From assembly GCA_016342745.1 (NCBI GenBank), contig JAEINT010000002.1, positions 423,315 through 487,314 on the forward strand: 64,000 nt of DNA, given 5' to 3'. Positions 45,879 through 54,600 of this stretch are shown here, piece after piece. Below the pieces are notes generated by a model. The model was not told where the DNA came from. It did no database searches and worked only from the letters and a program-made list of their open reading frames with translations. The stretch's first letter is position 1. Every line of letters starts with the position of its first letter. Both the position numbers and the translations under genes were made by a program. The stretch is from Labilibaculum sp. Its GTDB lineage: Bacteria; Bacteroidota; Bacteroidia; Bacteroidales; Marinifilaceae.

Positions 45879-46088
45879 ATGTCATTATCAGAATTTGTAA
45901 AGCAAAAGCGTAAATTATTAAATCTTACTCAACAAGATTTAGCAGACAAGGCTGGAGTAGGTTTACGGTTTGTTCGTGATTTGGAGCAAGGTAAATCAAC
46001 CTTAAGGATGGATAAAGTAAATCAGGTTTTGATTCTTTTTGGTAAAGAATTGGGGCCCGTTCCTTTAAATAAAGCTGATATTCTATGA
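45879..46088 (+). CDS. hipB: HipB-like antitoxin/repressor of a HipBST system
   Basis: A 69-residue Xre-type helix-turn-helix protein (FVKQKRKLLNLTQQDLADKAGV, LRFVRDLEQGKSTLRMDKV, ending in ALFGKELG-like residues). It would bind the three upstream palindromes and repress the operon. Its stop overlaps the hipS start in ATGA. HipB proteins normally also contact the kinase. Confidence 0.85.
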   Translation: MSLSEFVKQKRKLLNLTQQDLADKAGVGLRFVRDLEQGKSTLRMDKVNQVLILFGKELGPVPLNKADIL

Positions 46089-46402
46089 GAGAAGCAAATG
46101 TTTATATATACGATCAGTTGGCAGGAATTATATGTGAAAACGAAGATGGATATCTTTTTGTTTATAACAGAGATTACCTTGAAAGTAAAGGCCCAGAGGC
46201 AATCAGCCTTACTTTACCATTAACAGATAAGCCATATAAGAGTGTGACTATGTTTCCATTTTTTGATGGATTGATTCCAGAGGGATGGTTGCTTGATATC
46301 GCTGAAAAGAATTGGAAATTGAGAGAATCAGATCGAATGGGCTTGCTAATGGCTTGTTGTAGAGATTGTATTGGAGCTGTATCTGTTGTAGCTAAAGATT
46401 AA
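46085..46402 (+). CDS. hipS: HipS-like protein (separate HipA N-terminal subdomain)
   Basis: A 105-residue protein equal to the N-terminal subdomain of HipA (VYIYDQLAGIICE, YLFVYNRDYLES, ISLTLPL, FPFFDGLIPEGW, DCIGAV). In classical HipA this is fused to the kinase; here it is a separate gene, as in the tripartite HipBST systems. There the small HipS protein is the antitoxin for the kinase HipT. It overlaps hipB by 4 bp. Confidence 0.85.
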   Translation: MREANVYIYDQLAGIICENEDGYLFVYNRDYLESKGPEAISLTLPLTDKPYKSVTMFPFFDGLIPEGWLLDIAEKNWKLRESDRMGLLMACCRDCIGAVSVVAKD

Positions 46403-46412
46403 ATTGTATATA

Positions 46413-47372
46413 ATGGAAAATAATAGGTGTTTATATTGCTATAAATTTTTACAGGAAGGTCAAATCGATTATCATCCAGCCTGTAGTAAGAAGATATTTG
46501 ACTCGAAAGAGGTGCCAATATTGGAGTTTTCTGAAGAGCAAATGTTAGAATTAGCAGATCAGGTTATAAAAAGTAAGATTGCTGTTACTGGGGTGCAGCC
46601 AAAGTTATCATTAGAAATATCCAATAGTAAAGAAAAACACTCTGATAAAAGATTTACAATTGTTGGTTTGCGGGGAGGATATATTTTAAAACCGCCAACT
46701 AAGCAGTTTCCATTTCTTCCAGAATTAGAAGACTTGACTATGAATCTTGCAGCAATTTCGAAGATAAACACTGTGCCGCATTCCCTTATTCGATTAAAAA
46801 GTGGCAAGTTAGCTTACATTACAAAACGTATCGATAGGGTAAAGGGGGAAAAGCTTCATATGGAGGATATGTGTCAGCTTACCGAGCGCTTAACAGAGTT
46901 TAAGTATAGAGGATCTTATGAGCAGATTGGAAAGGCCATGCGGAAGTATTCAAGTAATCCTGGCTTGGATCTGATAAATTTCTTTGAACAAGTTGTGTTT
47001 TCTTTTTTAACCGGAAATGCAGATATGCATTTAAAGAATTTTTCATTGATAAATCAACCTGACTTGGGATATGTACTAACTCCTGCATACGATATGCTAT
47101 CCACAGCTTTGGTAATGGAAGAGGATGATGAAGATTTGGCACTTACTCTTAATGCTAAGAAGAAGAAAATTAAACGAAAAGATTTTGAGGATAGTTTTAA
47201 TCTTTTTGAAATTCCACAAAAAGCGCAAGACAAGATCTTTGCTAAATTTCAGAAAACTATTCCTTCTTGGTTCGATCTTATTGAGATCAGTTTTCTTCCA
47301 CAGGAAATGAAGGAGCAGTACGTAGCATTAATTCAAGAAAAAGCTAAAAGGATAGGTTTATTAATTTCTTAA
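46413..47372 (+). CDS. hipT: HipT-like serine/threonine kinase toxin
   Basis: A 319-residue protein from the ATG at 46413, preferred over an in-frame TTG at 46404. An N-terminal CLYC...HPAC segment resembles the zinc-like start of split HipA proteins. The kinase core shows GVQPKLSLE (glycine-rich loop region), ITKRIDR (ATP lysine region), the catalytic GNADMHLKNFSL and the metal-binding PAYDMLST. HipT enzymes phosphorylate aminoacyl-tRNA synthetases and stop growth (family knowledge); the target here is unknown. Confidence 0.87.
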   Translation: MENNRCLYCYKFLQEGQIDYHPACSKKIFDSKEVPILEFSEEQMLELADQVIKSKIAVTGVQPKLSLEISNSKEKHSDKRFTIVGLRGGYILKPPTKQFPFLPELEDLTMNLAAISKINTVPHSLIRLKSGKLAYITKRIDRVKGEKLHMEDMCQLTERLTEFKYRGSYEQIGKAMRKYSSNPGLDLINFFEQVVFSFLTGNADMHLKNFSLINQPDLGYVLTPAYDMLSTALVMEEDDEDLALTLNAKKKKIKRKDFEDSFNLFEIPQKAQDKIFAKFQKTIPSWFDLIEISFLPQEMKEQYVALIQEKAKRIGLLIS

Positions 47373-47375
47373 ATC

Positions 47376-47499
47376 TGTATAAACCAAACGCCCTATGAAA
47401 ATCAGTTGGTTAACAAATGGTGTAAACCTTGTAAACCATGAATGTAAACCGTAAGGTGTTGATATGTAGCTTGTAGTGTGGTAGGTTTACAGGTTTACA
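47376..47499 (+). repeat. TGTAAACC-box repeat, copy 3 (right flank of HipBST)
   Basis: Boxes are at 47378, 47421, 47430 and 47443, with inverted GGTTTACA boxes at 47484 and 47492. It has the same 124-bp length, order and direction as 45589-45712. It starts 4 bp after the hipT stop and precedes tRNA-Ala. Confidence 0.8.
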
Positions 47500-47613
47500 C
47501 AGGAATTCGCAATACATACTATAGTGTAGAGGAAATTAGCTCCTAATTAAAGAGCAATATTATAATTTGAAAAAAAATAAGGATGTTGTGTTTGCGAATC
47601 TGTTTGCGAAGCA

Positions 47614-47648
47614 TAAAAAAAGCGCCTACGGTGGAAGCCCGCAAACGC
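47614..47648 (-). terminator. rho-independent terminator of tRNA-Ala
   Basis: On the minus strand GCGTTTGCGG pairs with CCGTAGGCGC (three G-T pairs, 7-nt loop) and is followed by seven T residues. It lies just beyond the tRNA-Ala 3' end. Confidence 0.75.
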
Positions 47649-47661
47649 CTTATCTTCAATG

Positions 47662-47735
47662 TGGAGAATATCGGAATCGAACCGATGACCTCTTGACTGC
47701 CAGTCAAACGCTCTAGCCAACTGAGCTAATCCCCC
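47662..47735 (-). tRNA. tRNA-Ala (anticodon GGC)
   Basis: A 74-nt cloverleaf: acceptor stem GGGGGAT with ATTCTCC, D arm GCTC-AGTTGGCTA-GAGC, anticodon arm TTTGA-CTGGCAG-TCAAG (anticodon GGC) and T arm ATCGG-TTCGATT-CCGAT. The discriminator is A; CCA is not encoded. Its 3' end points towards the accessory island. Confidence 0.92.
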
Positions 47736-48328
47736 GTGAGGTATTCTTAATATATACAAGATAAAAATATGCTCATCTAATCAAAGAGATTAGTATTGAA
47801 TGAGTCTACTCCTCAACAGGACTGCAAATATAGATGAAAATTGCGCATCTCAAAAAATAAAACGATGGAATTTTTAGAAAGCCAAACATTTTTTTAATTA
47901 ATACGTAAAGGAATGAAGAGTGAAGAATCTATTTTAGTTCGAAAATTGTTTGTCAATAGACAATTGATTGGTAGCAATGTATAGTGTGTGTATAGGTAGG
48001 ATGAGTCGGACACAATGGATTTTTCACTCTACTTTTGTAATAAAATACAATTTAGATTGGCTATAAAGAAAAAATGGACTAAGTTTATAGTTCATTTATA
48101 CACAGAGGTTTTATCCAAATAGAAATTGCCAATAACTTCCTACTTTAATCTTGTTTTTTCAAACGTTTACGTGCTGAGAATCAATTTTATTGCTTAGGAA
48201 AAACAGTTTGCTTGTAATTTTTATATCTTTAGGCCTCAATTTAATTCTCTGATCGAAAAGAATTTTGATTATAAAATTGAATTACTTAGTTTTAAGCGCT
48301 GAAATTAAAAGAAAATTAAAAGAAGATT
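47736..48328. other. gene-free boundary region
   Basis: About 590 bp of AT-rich sequence between tRNA-Ala and tonB. I see no convincing gene, RNA or repeat; it presumably holds the divergent tRNA and tonB promoters. Confidence 0.5.
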
Positions 48329-49012
48329 ATGGAAGTTAAGAAGTCACCAAAAGCAGATCTTGAAAATAAGAGAGGTCTTTTTCTTGAGATTGGTCTGGCT
48401 CTTACTCTTGCCTTTGTGCTTCTTGCATTTGAATGGAGTGTAGATTCTAGCGAAGCTACTGGCCTGCAAGATCAACAAGAGATGGAGGCGGAGGAAGAAA
48501 TGATTCCTGTTACTAGACAAGAACCAGTTAAGCCACCACCACCACCACCACCAGCTCCTAAGGTTGCTGATGTTTTAAACATTGTTGATAACGAAGAGGA
48601 GATAGAGGATGAGTTAGATATTGAAGATTCTGATGCTGACATGGATGAAGAAATTGATATCCAAGTTGTAGAAGATGTGGAAGAGGAAGATGAAGCTCAA
48701 GTTTTTGTAATCGTAGAAGATATGCCTGAATTTCCAGGTGGAGCTTTAGAATTACAGAAATGGATTGCTAGATCGGTAAAATACCCTGTAATTGCACAGG
48801 AAAATGGTATTACAGGTCGTGTTTTCGTAACTTTCGTAGTAAATAAAGTTGGTAAAGTTGAACAAATTCGCGTTGTACGTGGTGTCGATCCTTCATTGGA
48901 TAAAGAAGCTGTACGTGTAATTGGAACTATGCCTAAATGGAAGCCAGGTAAGCAACGTGGTAAAGCCGTAAAGGTATCTTATACTGTACCTATCAACTTC
49001 CAGTTACAATAA
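48329..49012 (+). CDS. tonB: TonB energy transducer
   Basis: A 227-residue inner-membrane protein that passes proton-motive energy to outer-membrane TonB-dependent transporters. It has a cytoplasmic N-terminus, one membrane helix (LEIGLALTLAFVLLAF), a Pro-rich linker (KPPPPPPPAPK), an acidic stretch, and the C-terminal TonB domain (EFPGGALELQKWIARSVKYPVIA, GRVFVTFVVNKVGKV, VSYTVPINFQL). It is monocistronic with its own terminator. Confidence 0.93.
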   Translation: MEVKKSPKADLENKRGLFLEIGLALTLAFVLLAFEWSVDSSEATGLQDQQEMEAEEEMIPVTRQEPVKPPPPPPPAPKVADVLNIVDNEEEIEDELDIEDSDADMDEEIDIQVVEDVEEEDEAQVFVIVEDMPEFPGGALELQKWIARSVKYPVIAQENGITGRVFVTFVVNKVGKVEQIRVVRGVDPSLDKEAVRVIGTMPKWKPGKQRGKAVKVSYTVPINFQLQ

Positions 49013-49039
49013 TTTGATTGTATATACTACTAGATATTT

Positions 49040-49070
49040 GAGGCTCTGATTTTTCAGAGCCTCTTTTTTT
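49040..49070 (+). terminator. rho-independent terminator of tonB
   Basis: GAGGCTCTGA (49040-49049) pairs perfectly with TCAGAGCCTC (49054-49063) and is followed by seven T residues. Confidence 0.9.
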
Positions 49071-49238
49071 ATGACCAATTGGCTAATGCTTTGTTTAATA
49101 TTGTTTATTTTTGGCCGATAATTTCCGTACTTTGCTAATTGTATTTGTTTTGCATATAGATTGTAAAGTCTATTTCAAGAACGGAAATCATGATTTATAA
49201 AGGCACTTTAGCCTTTTGTTTTTTTGCAAATTGATAAG

Positions 49239-50465
49239 ATGGGAGATAACCTTACAATAAAGAAAGAAGTAGAAAAAGCAGTTTTGATTGGTGTAATAGA
49301 CAAATCAAAGAGCATGAATGAAAGTTTAGTTACTGAGTATCTTGATGAACTTGATTTTCTTGCTTTGACTGCAGGGGCGAAAACTGTAAAGCGTTTTACT
49401 CAAAAAATGGATTATCCAAATCCTAAAACATTTGTTGGAACAGGAAAGTTGGAGGAGATTCTTGATTTTTTGAATAGAAATGAAGACATCGGAATGGTTA
49501 TTTTTGATGATGAACTTTCTCCAACGCAACTTAGAAACATTGAGAAAGTTCTGCAACGAAAAGTGTTGGATAGAACAAATCTAATTTTGGATATTTTTGC
49601 AAGCCGAGCTCAAACGGCTAATGCAAAAACACAAGTGGAATTAGCTCAATATCAGTATATGTTACCGCGATTAACGCGTATGTGGACTCACCTTGAGCGT
49701 CAGCGTGGTGGAATTGGAATGCGTGGACCTGGGGAAACTCAGATTGAAACGGATAGAAGAATTATACTTGATAAGATTGCTAAGCTAAAGGAAGATCTTA
49801 AAAAGATTGACAAGCAAAAGGCTACCCAAAGAAAGAATCGTGGCAAAATGGTTCGTGTTGCATTAGTTGGTTATACCAATGTAGGGAAATCAACAATGAT
49901 GAACATGCTGAGTAAATCAGATGTTTTTGCTGAGAATAAGCTTTTTGCAACTCTGGATACCACGGTACGAAAAGTAGTTATTCAGAATGTTCCATTTTTA
50001 CTAGCTGATACAGTGGGGTTTATTAGAAAGCTACCACATCATTTGGTAGAATCGTTTAAATCGACTCTTGATGAGGTTCGAGAAGCAGATGTTATCTTGC
50101 ACGTTGTAGATATTTCTCATCCAAATTTCGAAGATCATATTAAGGTTGTGAATGAAACAATGGCCGAGATTGATAAAAAAGAGAAGCCAACATACTTAGT
50201 TTTTAATAAGATTGATGCTTTTACATATGTGAAAAAGGATGAAGATGATCTTATGCCAAAAACGAGGGAGAATTATAGTTTAGAAGAATTAAAACAAATG
50301 TGGATTGCAAAAGGCGATACGCCTTGCTTGTTTATTTCTGCTATCAAGAAAGAAAATATTGAAGAATTTAAAGAGAAAGTGTACGATATGGTTAAAGAAA
50401 TTCATTCTGCACGTTTTCCTTATAACGATTATCTTTATCAGGATTATTCAAATCTGATGGACTAA
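49239..50465 (+). CDS. hflX: ribosome-associated GTPase HflX
   Basis: About 408 residues from the ATG at 49239, preferred over an in-frame TTG at 49224. HflX binds ribosomes and splits stalled ones. The HflX N-terminal domain shows KTFVGTGKLEEI and IFDDELSPTQLRNIEKVL. The GTPase domain has the GPGETQIETDRR segment, G1 GYTNVGKST, G3 DTVGF and G4 NKID. No unusual insertion. Confidence 0.93.
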   Translation: MGDNLTIKKEVEKAVLIGVIDKSKSMNESLVTEYLDELDFLALTAGAKTVKRFTQKMDYPNPKTFVGTGKLEEILDFLNRNEDIGMVIFDDELSPTQLRNIEKVLQRKVLDRTNLILDIFASRAQTANAKTQVELAQYQYMLPRLTRMWTHLERQRGGIGMRGPGETQIETDRRIILDKIAKLKEDLKKIDKQKATQRKNRGKMVRVALVGYTNVGKSTMMNMLSKSDVFAENKLFATLDTTVRKVVIQNVPFLLADTVGFIRKLPHHLVESFKSTLDEVREADVILHVVDISHPNFEDHIKVVNETMAEIDKKEKPTYLVFNKIDAFTYVKKDEDDLMPKTRENYSLEELKQMWIAKGDTPCLFISAIKKENIEEFKEKVYDMVKEIHSARFPYNDYLYQDYSNLMD

Positions 50466-50535
50466 GTGATATTAAAGAATAGTGGATGCGAATATCCGTA
50501 GTGTTTATTATTTACCAATCCTTCGTAAAATAAAA

Positions 50536-50568
50536 AAAGGCCAATAAATACTAATTTTATTGGCCTTT
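50536..50568 (-). terminator. terminator between hflX and asd (probably bidirectional)
   Basis: AAAGGCCAATAAA (50536-50548) pairs with TTTATTGGCCTTT (50556-50568). A flanking A run gives the minus strand its T tract, serving asd, and the plus strand also ends in TTTCC. Confidence 0.82.
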
Positions 50569-50576
50569 CCTGTGTT

Positions 50577-51566
50577 TTATACTAATTTGTTTTTGCTGAG
50601 GTATTCAGCTATTTGAACAGCGTTAGTTGCTGCTCCTTTTCTAAGATTATCAGATACAATCCACATGTTTAATGTATTTGGATTTGAGAAATCTCTACGA
50701 ATTCGCCCTACAAATACTTCATCTTTACCGTGAGAGTATTTTGGCATTGGGTATTCATTCTTATCAAGATTGTCCTGAACAATTACACCATCTGTTTCAG
50801 ATAGTAATTTGCGAACTTCGTCTAGATCAAAATCATTTGCAAATTCGATATTAACCGATTCTGAATGACCTCCTACAACAGGAACCCTAACAGCAGTTGC
50901 AGTTACACGAATGCTATCGTCTTTTAGAATCTTCTTTGTCTCATTTGAGAGTTTCATTTCCTCTTTGGTGTAGCCGTTATCTGTGAAAACATCGCAATGA
51001 GGTAAACAATTTTTGTCAATTTCGTATGGATAGGCCATATCACCTTCAACTCCATTTCGTTCATTTTCAAACTGGTCAACAGCTTTTACGCCAGTGCCAG
51101 TAATTGATTGATAAGTTGAAATAACCAATCGTTCCATTTTGTATCGCTTATGCAATGGTGCAAGAGCAACAACTAATTGAATGGTTGAACAATTAGGGTT
51201 CGCAATAATTTTGTCTTCTGTGGTTAATTCGACAGCATTAATTTCAGGAACAACTAATTTTTTGCTTTTATCCATTCGCCAAGCAGAAGAATTATCAACA
51301 ACTGTTGTCCCAACTTTTGCGAATTCAGGAGCCCATTTTGAAGAGGTGTCTCCACCAGCTGAGAAGATTGCAATTTGTGGTTTTAAATTAATTGCGTCCA
51401 TCATACTGATAACTTTGTATTTTTTTCCATTAAATACAATCTCCTTACCTACAGATCTTTCACTTGCTACTGGATACAATTCACTAATCTGAAAATTTCT
51501 TTCTTCTAGAACCTCCAGTATTTTCTGACCAACCAGACCGGTGGCGCCAACAACTGCAATTCTCAT
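50577..51566 (-). CDS. asd: aspartate-semialdehyde dehydrogenase
   Basis: A 329-residue enzyme that reduces aspartyl phosphate to aspartate semialdehyde for lysine/diaminopimelate, threonine and methionine synthesis. It has the NADP-binding GATGLVGQ (7-14) and the active-site Cys in NPNCST. The phosphate/substrate-binding SITGTG and EIDKNCLPH segments follow, and the catalytic His is in VGGHSESV. Length is normal. It is convergent with hflX across a shared terminator. Confidence 0.94.
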   Translation of the reverse strand: MRIAVVGATGLVGQKILEVLEERNFQISELYPVASERSVGKEIVFNGKKYKVISMMDAINLKPQIAIFSAGGDTSSKWAPEFAKVGTTVVDNSSAWRMDKSKKLVVPEINAVELTTEDKIIANPNCSTIQLVVALAPLHKRYKMERLVISTYQSITGTGVKAVDQFENERNGVEGDMAYPYEIDKNCLPHCDVFTDNGYTKEEMKLSNETKKILKDDSIRVTATAVRVPVVGGHSESVNIEFANDFDLDEVRKLLSETDGVIVQDNLDKNEYPMPKYSHGKDEVFVGRIRRDFSNPNTLNMWIVSDNLRKGAATNAVQIAEYLSKNKLV

Positions 51567-51659
51567 AACATAATTTAGTTTAAAATTTTGATTATAAATT
51601 TAATTATAGTTAAATTCACTTTGGTTAATTAAGTGAATCAAATTTAAAAGGATTTTTCC

Positions 51660-54600
51660 ATGAAAAAAACTCTTTGCGTTAAATTGTTTTTAATGGTTTT
51701 CCTGTTGAACAGTAGTTGGTTGTATGCGGAAGATGTTTGGAGGGATAATTTTGCTGAAGAAACAGGGAAAGGTTATTGGGGCGGTGGTTCCGATATGGCA
51801 GGAATTATTGACTGGACTTTAAGTACAGAGAATTGTTCTTTGACTGATGAGAGCGATTACATAAAAGTGATTTCAACAAGCGGAGGACGCTTAGAAGCAA
51901 AGGATTGTGATGGTGAAGCCATTTGGAAAACCTTTTCTATTGATATTTCGACTTTTACTGATGTTGAGATTTCATTATATGTGGCAGAAACGGGTAGTTC
52001 TACCAATGCTAATAAATATATCAAGTGTTTTTACAAATTGGATGGAGGTGATGAAGTACCTTTTGAAACAAATCCTGAAAATATTGGTAATTGGGGCAAT
52101 ACTACTGTTTCTCAAGGAGAACTAAACGGTAGCAATTTGCAAGTGTTAGTGAAGATGAATAACCCTAATGCTGGAGATGCAGTTTATATAAAAGATGTGT
52201 TGATTAGCGGAAAACCTATAATTCCAGAAAGCGATAAGCTTACACAGATTTTAGCATCGCAAAGTCCGATTGAGAAAATTAATATTGAAACTACTATAAA
52301 TGAACCAAGCGTTGCAGTTCCATTTTTTCGATTTAAAATTGATGAAACAGCCGAAGCAACAGATGATTTACCAACTAAAATTTCCAAAATGACCTTTTAC
52401 AATTCAAATCCAGATAATGGAATGAATTGGAATAATAATATTGGTGGTATTCATTTATTTTCTGAGGAGAATGAGATTGTACCAAATATAGTGCAGCATG
52501 ATGCCGATTCTATTTGGATGGAATTTTTGGAAGGACAAATTAACATTCCTAATGCTGCAAATCGTGAGTTTGAGTTAAGGGTTTATTTAGATACGATTAA
52601 TCCTATTGTTGATGGTAAAAATTTTGAGTTGTATATCAAAGAAAGCGCACTTGGCTTTAAGACATTTGATTCTGGTTCCGGCTTTTCTTCACAGAGCAAT
52701 AAGCTAAGTTCAGAGATTCATCTTATTGATGTGAATGCATCACGAATATGCTTTACGAACCTACAAGACACTATTATTCGCAATCATCAGTTTTCAATCT
52801 CTTTAAAGGCTGTAGACGATTTTGATAATTTAGATGTTGATGCTGAAGAGGAGGTCAGTTTATCTCTGAAAAATGGTTCAGGAGTATTAGAATCTAAAAA
52901 TGAAATAAATCAATTATTTGTTAAAGGCGAGATTTGTTTTGATTCGCTTCAATATTCAGAAGTTGAAACGATTAATTTATCTGCTAAAGGAAATGTTTTA
53001 GGAGAGTGGATTTCTAATAATATAGTGGTTAAGAATACGAGGCAAACATATGTTGCAGTAGATTCTTCGTATGCCAATAACAGGGATTTTTCATCTTTAA
53101 GGGTAGAACAAGAGGATGCACTTGAAGTATATCGTTTTACAATTATTGATTCAGGACAAGATAGTTTGTCGACAATATTGAAAAATATTCGATTGATCGG
53201 ATCAGATAAAAATCAAGTTAATTGGGAAAAATCAATTGAAAAATTTATCATCAAAAGAGATAATGAAGTTTTAGATGGCGTTTTAGATGTTGATGATTCT
53301 GAGTTGACGATTCAATTTTCAGAATCGGAAATAGGTCGGGAAGTTGCTAGTGAATTAACTGCAGCGTATTCTATTTTATGCTATCTGAAAAAAGGCAAAA
53401 CCATAGATGGGGAAATCTTTCAAATGGCAATTGATTCTTTGCATACCCAATGGGAAGTTTCTGATAAAGGGAGTGGTTTGCTGCCCATTTTCGAAAGTAA
53501 CTTGCACGGACCTGAGTTCATATTAAATGTAGAACCTGAAAATATGAACTTTACTGATGTTCCTAAATTCATAAATTTTCAGGAGCAGTTTGAGCTTGGT
53601 ATTGAACTAATAGATCGATTTGGAAATGTTGATAGTGACTTCGATTCTGAGATTCGTCTTTCTCTTGCCACAGGAAATGGTGAATTCTTATCAGAAAATT
53701 TTAATGCGATTAAGAAAGAAGTAAAGTATGTTTGGAGTGATTTAGTTTATTCAATGGCTGAAATTTTTACAATACAGGTCGAATGTGACTACTTTCCAAC
53801 CATTTTAAGCGATAATATATCAGCAGTAGATAGAACTTCAATGATTAGTTCTGCTGACGCAATAGAATCGCTTGAATTGAATCCATTAGCGATCGATCAG
53901 CAGAATGCAATAGCTATTTTCAGTTTTCAAATAGCTGATTTGGGAAGCCATGATCAGTTATCAACTTCATTGTCTAATCTGAAATTTTATAATAGTTATC
54001 CAGAAAATTATTTCAACTGGAAAAAACACATTGCAGGAGCTGTTCTGAAATCTTCAGGAGAGCTTATCGCGACAACAAATGATATTGAGGAAGATTACAT
54101 TCGCTTTTCTTCTTCGCAGGGAGTTGTTGAAGTTGGCAATGGGCTTTCAAAGAACCTCACTTTAGAAATCTTTTTTAGAAAGGGTAATTTATCAGATTTG
54201 GCTACTTTACAAGTTGAAATTCCCTCAGAAGATCATGAATGGAAAACTTTAGAGAATAGTTCAGCACTAAGTAGTGAAATGCCAAAACTAAGCTCTAGCG
54301 TATATCAAATTCAAGTACAGGCAAGTAAATATGCTTTTTTAGCTGCACCTTTTGCAATAGTAGGTTCTCAGGATAAGTTCTCATTGAGAATAGGAGCATG
54401 CGATACCCATGGAAATATAGATGTTGATGCACAAGAAGATGTTAATTTAATTCTGGATAATGAAATAGGAGAGCTTTTACTATCAGAAGAAGTTAAGGGT
54501 ATGGAAAATGGGATTGCTGTATTTGATTCGATTCAATACACAGGTAATGATAATTTTCAAATAATTATTGATGCTAACCTTGTAACTGACACTGCTAAGA

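Noticed and set aside
1..47500. CRISPR array
   Set aside because: The TGTAAACC and TATGG/CCATA repeats are few, irregularly spaced and palindromic, with no spacer-sized regular units and no cas genes.
1..47661. Integrase or transposase marking a mobile element
   Set aside because: None of the genes in the island has recombinase or transposase motifs, so element type cannot be assigned.
47547..47759. 70-residue open frame on the minus strand
   Set aside because: It runs through tRNA-Ala and its terminator; the protein is an artefact of the RNA gene.
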